In this document: positions 1 to 4,999 of the stretch, one piece after another | Layout: each line of letters begins with the position of its first letter | Numbering within the stretch: position 1 is the stretch's first letter | Source of the DNA: Phycisphaerales bacterium | GTDB lineage: Bacteria; Planctomycetota; Phycisphaerae; Phycisphaerales; UBA1924 | Direction: 5' to 3' | DNA length: 8,897 nt | NCBI GenBank assembly: GCA_029260335.1 | Contig: JAJDDL010000248.1 | Span: forward strand, 1-8,897 | The notes under the pieces: model-generated | Database searches by the model: none | What the model saw: the letters and a program-made list of their open reading frames with translations, nothing else | Told to the model about the DNA's origin: nothing | Translations under genes and position numbers: made by a program

Positions 1-1
1 G

Positions 2-1012
2 GAGCGGGCCGAGGAACTGAGTGATGGCCTCCAGGACGCCGCGGACTCGCTTCGGAATGAGCAGTCGGAGCCAGAGCAGCAGCCTGGGGATGAGGAGCAA
101 CAGCCCGGAGGCGAAGAGCAGCAACCTGGCGGCGAAGAACAACAGTCCGGTGGCGAAGAGCAGCAACCTGGTGGTGAGGAACAACAGCCCGGTGGCGAAG
201 AGCAACAACCTGGTGGTGAGGAACAACAGCCTGGCGGCAAGGAGCAGCAACCCGGCGGTGAGGAACAACAGCCCGGCGGCGAGCAGACTCCCGATGGCGA
301 GCAAACTCCCGGCAGCGAGACGCCGCCCGATGGCGAGCAAACTCCCGGCAGCGAGACGCCGCCCGACGGTGAGCAGACTCCCGGCGGCGAGACTCCGCCC
401 AATGGCGGCACACCGCCCGGCGGTGGTGATACACCTCGCGAAGGCGATACTCCAGATGGAGAATCCATTCACCAAGGCCAGCGGCCCACCAAAGACGGGG
501 GCAGTGGCGGGGATCCAAGAAGCACCTTCGATCGACTCCGCGATGCGATCAAGAACGCTGAGAACCTGGAAGATGAAGCCGAACGCTCTCGCGAGCAGGC
601 CAAGGAACTGCGCGACAAGGCCCAGGAACTGCTCGATGACCTGAGCCCCGAGCAGCGCAAGGAACTCGAAGATCTCGCACGCGAGTTGGCTGAACGGCGC
701 CGTCCAACACCGGCGCAAACAACGCCTCAGGAACTCGCGTCACGACAGGCAGAATCGGTCGATGCGCGTCCCACGGAACTCCCACCTGAGGTCCGCGAGC
801 GGGTCGTCGCCGAGTGGTTTGGCAATGAAGATGCACCTCGCGATGCGCGATCCCGTTCGGAAGTGGTGAGCGAGAATCTGCGCGGTGCCGCCGAGGGCGC
901 AAAGCAGGCGGTTGAACAGCAGCGGATCCCACCTCGCTATAGAGACCTGATTCGGCGGGTCTATCGCCGCGTTGAAGAGACTTCGAGTAAAGAGTCGGAC
1001 GGCTCTCCATGA
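2..1012 (+). CDS. Repeat-rich hypothetical protein of a BatA-type operon (5' truncated)
   Basis: The frame is open from base 2 to the TGA at 1010-1012 (336 residues visible), and the true start lies upstream of the window. I do not recognise a named family. In order: a short charged N-terminal piece; residues 25-94, ten heptads of EQQPGGE type; residues 99-134, three 12-residue units of GEQTPGSETPPD type; a Gly/Pro/Asp-rich linker; residues about 176-236, a strongly charged Glu/Arg/Lys segment predicted helical and probably coiled coil (contains AKELRDKAQELLDDL); a variable linker; and a C-terminal basic motif IPPRYRDLIRRVYRR at about 309-323. The repeats are probably disordered. From memory, Q/E/P-rich proteins ending in a similar PPRYR motif occur beside VWA membrane proteins in MoxR/BatA-type operons, so a partner or scaffold role is plausible but inferred. 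Its stop overlaps the next start (ATGA). The TTG at 686 is an internal codon, not the start. Certain as a coding frame; function unknown. Confidence 0.85.
   Translation, partial: ERAEELSDGLQDAADSLRNEQSEPEQQPGDEEQQPGGEEQQPGGEEQQSGGEEQQPGGEEQQPGGEEQQPGGEEQQPGGKEQQPGGEEQQPGGEQTPDGEQTPGSETPPDGEQTPGSETPPDGEQTPGGETPPNGGTPPGGGDTPREGDTPDGESIHQGQRPTKDGGSGGDPRSTFDRLRDAIKNAENLEDEAERSREQAKELRDKAQELLDDLSPEQRKELEDLARELAERRRPTPAQTTPQELASRQAESVDARPTELPPEVRERVVAEWFGNEDAPRDARSRSEVVSENLRGAAEGAKQAVEQQRIPPRYRDLIRRVYRRVEETSSKESDGSP
74..283 (+). repeat. In-frame tandem repeat, ten 21-nt heptad units arranged as five 42-nt dimers
   Basis: Ten consecutive 21-nt units encode EQQPGGE, with variants ending DE or GK and one Ser for Pro. 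The third and fourth bases of the Gln codons alternate: units at 95, 137, 179, 221 and 263 all use CAA-CAG, while those at 74, 116, 158, 200 and 242 use CAG-CAG, CAG-CAA or CAA-CAA, never CAA-CAG. The copying unit therefore looks like a 42-nt dimer present five times. Both lengths are multiples of three, so copy changes keep the frame. Confidence 0.95.
296..403 (+). repeat. In-frame tandem repeat, three 36-nt units (GEQTPGSETPPD)
   Basis: Units at 296-331 and 332-367 differ by a single base, the last one (GAT versus GAC). The third, 368-403, has diverged at several positions and encodes GEQTPGGETPPN. The tract follows the heptad repeat directly and fades into shorter GGTPPGGGDTP-like sequence to about 460. 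The near identity of the first two units points to a recent duplication. Confidence 0.92.
991..1006 (+). promoter_or_regulatory. Small hairpin two bases upstream of the VWA gene start
   Basis: Bases 991-996 (AGAGTC) pair with 1001-1006 (GGCTCT, one G-U pair) around a GGAC loop, ending two bases before the ATG at 1009. There is no convincing Shine-Dalgarno sequence here. If formed in the mRNA, the hairpin would sit in the ribosome-binding region and make initiation depend on ribosomes arriving from the upstream gene through the ATGA overlap. The stem is short and could be chance. Confidence 0.3.
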
Positions 1013-4000
1013 GCCTCACCTTCGAGGAGCCCGCCTGGCTTTTCTGGCTCGCCCTCGTGCCGGTGCTGGCGTGGTTAGGTCTGCGGTATTTCAGCGCGAT
1101 GAGCCGCGCACGCCGCTGGTCCGCGGTGATCGCACGGACCGTCCTGCTCGGACTCTTGCTCGGCATGCTCGCCGGCGCGAGCGCAGTCCGCACGACTAAC
1201 CGGCTCGCGGTCGTCGCGATCGTGGATGTTTCAGATTCGGTTCGGCTCTTCGGGCCGCGCAAGGTCATCGCCGGCGGCGTGGAAGTCCCGCCGATTGAAC
1301 AAGTGCGAGAGTGGCTCGAGGTGACGCTTGCCGACCGCGGCGGCGATGAACTCGCAGGCCTCGTGCTCTTCGACGGCAGGGCCATCGGCGTCGCATCGCC
1401 ATCTCTCGGAGACCCGCTCTCGCGATGGGCCGATCTCGAACGCGCAGAAGGGAGCGATCTCGGAGCCGCGATCCGCTTGGGCGCATCGCTCATCCCACCC
1501 GACGCCGCGGGTCGCATCGTGCTGATTTCCGATGGCAACGACACCGCCGGCGCGATCGATCGTTCGCTCGCGGCCTTGACCGAGAGTGGACGGCTCTGGC
1601 CTGTCGATGTCGTGCCGATCGAATATGAAGTCCGCAACGAGGTCATGCTCGAGCGCGTCGATGCGCCGCCCTCAGCACAAGTCGGCTCGCCCGTTGTGGT
1701 TCGAGTCACGCTCCGCGCGACGGCACAAACCGAGGGCACCTTGCTCTTACTTCGGGCCGGCGAGGTCCTGGACCTGCAGCCCGACAGACCTGCGAGCGGT
1801 CGACGCGTGCGTCTGAACCCGGGTCTCAACACAGAGTTGATCCGCATCGACGAGTTGCCCCAGGGCACGCTCCATCGCTTTGTCGCGGAGTTTCAACCGG
1901 ACACAAAGCAAGGAGTGGTCCAAGGGGACACGGTCACGAGCAACAACCGAGCCGAAGGCTTCACGCTCAGCCCCGGCGCCGGCTCGATCCTGATCCTCGA
2001 CGGCGTCGGCGCGGGTGGCGACCTGCTCGCCCGCACGCTCCGTGAAGAGGGCGCAGAAGTCCGCTCGATCCCGCCGGAGGCCATGCCGAGTGATCTGCTG
2101 AGCCTGCAGGAACACGATCTGATCATGCTCCAAAACGTGCCCGCCGAGGCACTCACCGTTGCACAGCACGACCTCCTGGTCGCCTTCGTGCGCGATCTCG
2201 GCGGCGGGCTGGTCATGATCGGCGGATACGACAGCTTCGGCGCCGGCGGCTGGAAGGGCACCTCGATCGAGCCGATCCTGCCCGTCCGTCTGGACTTGCC
2301 CGAGAAGGCGGTGATGCCCGAGGCCGCGATCATGTTCGTGCTCGATAGCTCGGGGTCGATGGCCTGGAACGTCCTCGGTTCAGCAAGCTCCAAGCAGCAG
2401 ATCGCCAACGAGTCGGCGGCGCTGGCTGTTCAAACGCTCGACAAGCAAGACCTTGTCGGTGTCATTGCATTCAGCTCGTCCAACAACGAGCTTGTCAAGC
2501 TTGCGCCCAATGACAATCCCGATCGAACGATGGGGAAGATTCTGTCGATCGGTTCCGGCGGGGGCACCAACCTTCGGCCGGCTCTTGCCGCGGCTGAGCG
2601 TCAGTTGGAGGACTCGGACGCCAAACTCAAGCATGTGATCGTCCTGACCGACGGACACTCTCAGGGCAGTGAAGATCTGCCCGCCGACGCTCAACGCCTG
2701 CGCGACAAGGGAATTCGCGTCACGCCGATCGGGGTGGGCGTGGCCGCCGACGCCGAGCCGCTCGAAAAGTGGGCTGCTCTCGGCGGCGGCACGTTCCACT
2801 TCGTCATGAACCCAAACGTCTTGCCGCGGGTATTCCTCTCGGCGGTGCGCGTGATCCGCCAGCCGATGATCCGCGAGCAGCCGTTCGAACCCAGAGTTAC
2901 CAACGCGGGCTCGCCCCTTGTCTTTGGTATCGGCACCCCCCCGATCCTCGATGGTCTGGTGCTCACCCAACGTCGAGCCGAGCCGACGGTTGTGGACGCG
3001 ATCCTCACGCCCCAGGGCGAGCCGGTGCTCTCGCATTGGAACGTGGAACTGGGCCAAGTCGTCGCGTTCACGTCCGATGCCCACGGCGAGTGGTCGCGCC
3101 GTTGGACCGATTGGCCGGGCTATCGCACATTCTGGACACAACTGGCCGCGCGCGTCTCACGCTCAGCAGAACAAGACCAATATGGCCTCACGATCCGCGA
3201 GGACGGCGGTCAACTGCACCTGCGCGTCGAGGCCTACGAGCCCGATGGCTCACCTCGCGACCTGCTTTCCATGCCCGCGACGGTCTACTCACCCACCGGC
3301 ACCACGACCGAGACCGAACTCGCGCAGACGTCGCCTGGCGTCTACGAGACTTCGGTCCCGGTGAGTGAACAAGGCGGCTATGTGGCGGTCATCAAGCCAA
3401 GGGCCGGGAGCACCGCGCTGTCGCCCATCATCGGAGGCGTCAGCGCATCCGCCGGCGCTGAGACTCGACGATTGCGTTCTAATCAGATTCTGCTGCGCGA
3501 AATCGCCCAGCAAACCGACGGCAGAGTGCTCAGCATCGATGACCCCGCAGGCGCCAAGCTCTTCGATCGCGCGGGCATCGAGCCCCGCCGAGCGTTAGTA
3601 CCCATCTGGCGTTCCCTGCTGGTGTGGGCGCTGCTCGTGCTCATGCTCGATGTCGGCACCCGCCGAGTCGCCTGGGATCGCCTGGTGAGCAAGGAGTTTG
3701 GCACAGACCTGAAGCAGATCGCGAGCGAAGCGGTCGAGCAACGCGGCGAGCGGGCAGGCCGATTGCTCGGCGGGCTCCGGCGCGTCCGCACGCGCAAGAC
3801 GCCCGAGCCGCAACTCGGTGCGACATTGGACGACGAGGCCGCCGTGGCGTTGGCGCGCAAGGAACTGCAATCGCGTCGGGATGCGCGACTTTCGGCGGTT
3901 CGATCGGCGCGAGGGCGGATGGAAAGCGCTGAAGAAGGCAGTGCGGTGCCGGTCTCAAGGCAGACAAGACCGAGCAAGCCCGCTCAACAGGCCAAATCCC

Positions 4001-4134
4001 ATGGACCTAGTCCAGAGAAGGCTCCAGAAACGGCTGCTGATTCACCGGATGAACCGAGCGGCACCTCAGGCCTTCTCGCCGCCAAACGCCGTGCGCGAGA
4101 GCGATTCAACGACACCGGGGAGAACAAGCCTTGA
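1009..4134 (+). CDS. BatA/COG5426-like membrane protein: VWA, GATase-like and second VWA domain
   Basis: This 1041-residue protein has hydrophobic segments at about 10-28, 40-60 and 867-883. The basic loop 31-43 suggests an outside N-terminus, a periplasmic body (61-866) and a cytoplasmic tail. The first VWA domain (about 67-205) has DVSDS at 73-77 and ISDG with Asp175, but Ser149 where the MIDAS Thr is expected. A beta-rich segment follows (about 210-320). A GATase-like domain (about 325-430) has ILILDG and GGGLVMIGGYDSFGAGGW, without an evident nucleophilic Cys, so probably non-enzymatic. The second VWA domain (about 437-615) has a full MIDAS: DSSGS 446-450, Thr520, Asp548. Residues 680-716 carry a Trp/Tyr-rich motif (WTDWPGY) usual in this group, then an Ig-like beta region (about 725-800). 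The tail from 884 is charged and Pro/Ser-rich and ends in a basic helix (LLAAKRRARERF). The ATG overlaps the upstream stop (ATGA) and the stop overlaps the next start (TTGA). Such proteins are predicted metal-dependent adhesion or assembly factors; partner and exact role are unknown. Confidence 0.9.
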   Translation: MSLTFEEPAWLFWLALVPVLAWLGLRYFSAMSRARRWSAVIARTVLLGLLLGMLAGASAVRTTNRLAVVAIVDVSDSVRLFGPRKVIAGGVEVPPIEQVREWLEVTLADRGGDELAGLVLFDGRAIGVASPSLGDPLSRWADLERAEGSDLGAAIRLGASLIPPDAAGRIVLISDGNDTAGAIDRSLAALTESGRLWPVDVVPIEYEVRNEVMLERVDAPPSAQVGSPVVVRVTLRATAQTEGTLLLLRAGEVLDLQPDRPASGRRVRLNPGLNTELIRIDELPQGTLHRFVAEFQPDTKQGVVQGDTVTSNNRAEGFTLSPGAGSILILDGVGAGGDLLARTLREEGAEVRSIPPEAMPSDLLSLQEHDLIMLQNVPAEALTVAQHDLLVAFVRDLGGGLVMIGGYDSFGAGGWKGTSIEPILPVRLDLPEKAVMPEAAIMFVLDSSGSMAWNVLGSASSKQQIANESAALAVQTLDKQDLVGVIAFSSSNNELVKLAPNDNPDRTMGKILSIGSGGGTNLRPALAAAERQLEDSDAKLKHVIVLTDGHSQGSEDLPADAQRLRDKGIRVTPIGVGVAADAEPLEKWAALGGGTFHFVMNPNVLPRVFLSAVRVIRQPMIREQPFEPRVTNAGSPLVFGIGTPPILDGLVLTQRRAEPTVVDAILTPQGEPVLSHWNVELGQVVAFTSDAHGEWSRRWTDWPGYRTFWTQLAARVSRSAEQDQYGLTIREDGGQLHLRVEAYEPDGSPRDLLSMPATVYSPTGTTTETELAQTSPGVYETSVPVSEQGGYVAVIKPRAGSTALSPIIGGVSASAGAETRRLRSNQILLREIAQQTDGRVLSIDDPAGAKLFDRAGIEPRRALVPIWRSLLVWALLVLMLDVGTRRVAWDRLVSKEFGTDLKQIASEAVEQRGERAGRLLGGLRRVRTRKTPEPQLGATLDDEAAVALARKELQSRRDARLSAVRSARGRMESAEEGSAVPVSRQTRPSKPAQQAKSHGPSPEKAPETAADSPDEPSGTSGLLAAKRRARERFNDTGENKP
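4117..4122 (+). promoter_or_regulatory. Ribosome binding site for the methyltransferase (GGGGAG)
   Basis: GGGGAG lies eight bases before the TTG at 4131, inside the end of the VWA gene. It is the clearest Shine-Dalgarno-like site in the window and supports TTG 4131 over the in-frame TTG at 4146. The nearby ATG at 4150 is in another frame. Confidence 0.6.
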
Positions 4135-4943
4135 GCCTTCCGCCTTTGCATGAGCGTCAGACGACGACCCGCTTCAGCGATCGCGTTGCAGATTATGTGC
4201 GATCGCGGCCGAGCTACCCGCCAGATGCGATCGACGCGATTCTGGATGGCCTGGCAGATCCGGCATCGCTCGTCGCCGCGGATATCGGCGCGGGCACGGG
4301 CATCATGACGCATCTGCTCGCCGAGCGGGGCGTGCGCGTGCATGCCGTCGAGCCCAACGCTGACATGCGCGACGCCGGCAAGAAATGGGTGGGCGAACAG
4401 CTCGTTTCCGAGGGGAGCGATCGGCCTTCGGCCGCTCGCGAGTCAAGTGTCACCTGGCACGACGCGACCGCCGAAGCAACCGGGCTTGCGGACGCAAGTG
4501 TCGATCTCATCGTGTGTGCTCAGAGCTATCACTGGTTCAAGCCCGATGTTGCATGCGCTGAGTTTGGGCGCATTCTCAAGCGTCCGGGCAAGCTTGCACT
4601 CGTCTGGAATGACGGCGATGAGTCCACGCCCGTTGCTCGTCGCTACTACGACCTCGTGCGCAAAGCTTCCACCGAGGGCACGACCGCGCATCAGGAAACC
4701 GCTCGCGCGCCGGCAGTCGCGCCGCCGTTCACGGACCTGTGTGAGGCACACCATCGCCATGTGCACGAGTTGGATCTGGATGGGCTCATCAGCCGGGCGA
4801 TGAGCGCGAGCTACGTGCCCAAGCAAGGACCCGCGGCCGAACGCCTGATCAAAGGGCTAGGCCAGATGCACGGCGAACACGCCGATGCGCGGGGGATCGT
4901 GGAGTTTCTCTACGATGTGTGGTTGTGGACCTGTGATCTGTGA
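4131..4943 (+). CDS. Class I SAM-dependent methyltransferase (Methyltransf_11 type)
   Basis: This 270-residue soluble protein would transfer a methyl group from S-adenosylmethionine to an unidentified substrate. It shows the Rossmann methyltransferase signature: DIGAGTG at 51-57 (motif I), the acidic end of strand 2 in AVEPN with Glu74 for the ribose hydroxyls, HDATAE with Asp111 near the adenine, and VDLIVCAQSYHWF at 124-136. The opening FSDRVADYVRSRPSYP (15-30) and the QSYHWF motif resemble the group of small-molecule methyltransferases that includes yeast Crg1 (trans-aconitate), but this is not enough to name a substrate. Length is normal for the group. The start is TTG, overlapping the VWA gene stop (TTGA) with GGGGAG upstream; no in-frame ATG precedes the conserved N-terminus. 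A low-complexity patch at about 91-105 separates the SAM-binding strands and is encoded by an inverted repeat. The overlap implies coupled translation with the envelope gene, so a link to that module is possible but unproven. Confidence 0.88.
   Translation: MSLPPLHERQTTTRFSDRVADYVRSRPSYPPDAIDAILDGLADPASLVAADIGAGTGIMTHLLAERGVRVHAVEPNADMRDAGKKWVGEQLVSEGSDRPSAARESSVTWHDATAEATGLADASVDLIVCAQSYHWFKPDVACAEFGRILKRPGKLALVWNDGDESTPVARRYYDLVRKASTEGTTAHQETARAPAVAPPFTDLCEAHHRHVHELDLDGLISRAMSASYVPKQGPAAERLIKGLGQMHGEHADARGIVEFLYDVWLWTCDL
4417..4439. repeat. Inverted repeat inside the methyltransferase gene
   Basis: Two 10-nt arms, 4417-4426 (GCGATCGGCC) and 4430-4439 (GGCCGCTCGC), are complementary at nine of ten positions around a TTC loop. 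They encode the patch between methyltransferase strands 2 and 3 (roughly SDRPSAARES). There is no U tract after it, so it is not a typical terminator. Confidence 0.6.
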
Positions 4944-4999
4944 ATCGCCGGACATCGCGTGAGCACAGCAGATAGCTCGTCTGTGCATACGCTCCTTGC
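4944..4999 (+). other. 56-nt spacer between methyltransferase and ppc
   Basis: This is the only intergenic gap in the window. I see no purine-rich Shine-Dalgarno site in its last 25 bases, which are pyrimidine-rich, no convincing -35/-10 pair and no terminator hairpin. An in-frame TAG at 4973-4975 limits how far upstream ppc could start. Read-through from the methyltransferase gene is the simplest reading. Confidence 0.5.

Noticed and set aside
74..283. CRISPR array
   Set aside because: The repeats are contiguous 21/42-nt coding units with no unique spacers and keep one reading frame.
21..644. 207-residue plus-strand frame with Asn/Ser-rich repeats
   Set aside because: It is the alternative reading of the tandem repeats. 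The frame from base 2 continues past them into a charged helical segment and a C-terminus coupled to the next gene, so that one is real.
686..1012. Short gene starting at TTG 686
   Set aside because: The same frame is open to the left edge of the window, and TTG 686 falls inside a continuous helical segment; it is an internal Leu codon.
549..1868. 439-residue open frame on the minus strand
   Set aside because: It lies antisense across the two best-supported plus-strand genes and their junction, is Ser/Arg-rich without recognisable domains, and is typical of a GC-rich shadow frame.
2769..3368. 199-residue plus-strand frame inside the VWA gene
   Set aside because: Arg/Pro-rich out-of-frame shadow without domains; the VWA protein is continuous through this stretch.
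4417..4439. Intrinsic terminator
   Set aside because: The stem-loop is within the methyltransferase coding region and no T run follows it.
4944..4999. Promoter for ppc
   Set aside because: No spaced -35/-10 pair could be made out by eye; read-through is simpler, though a promoter cannot be excluded.
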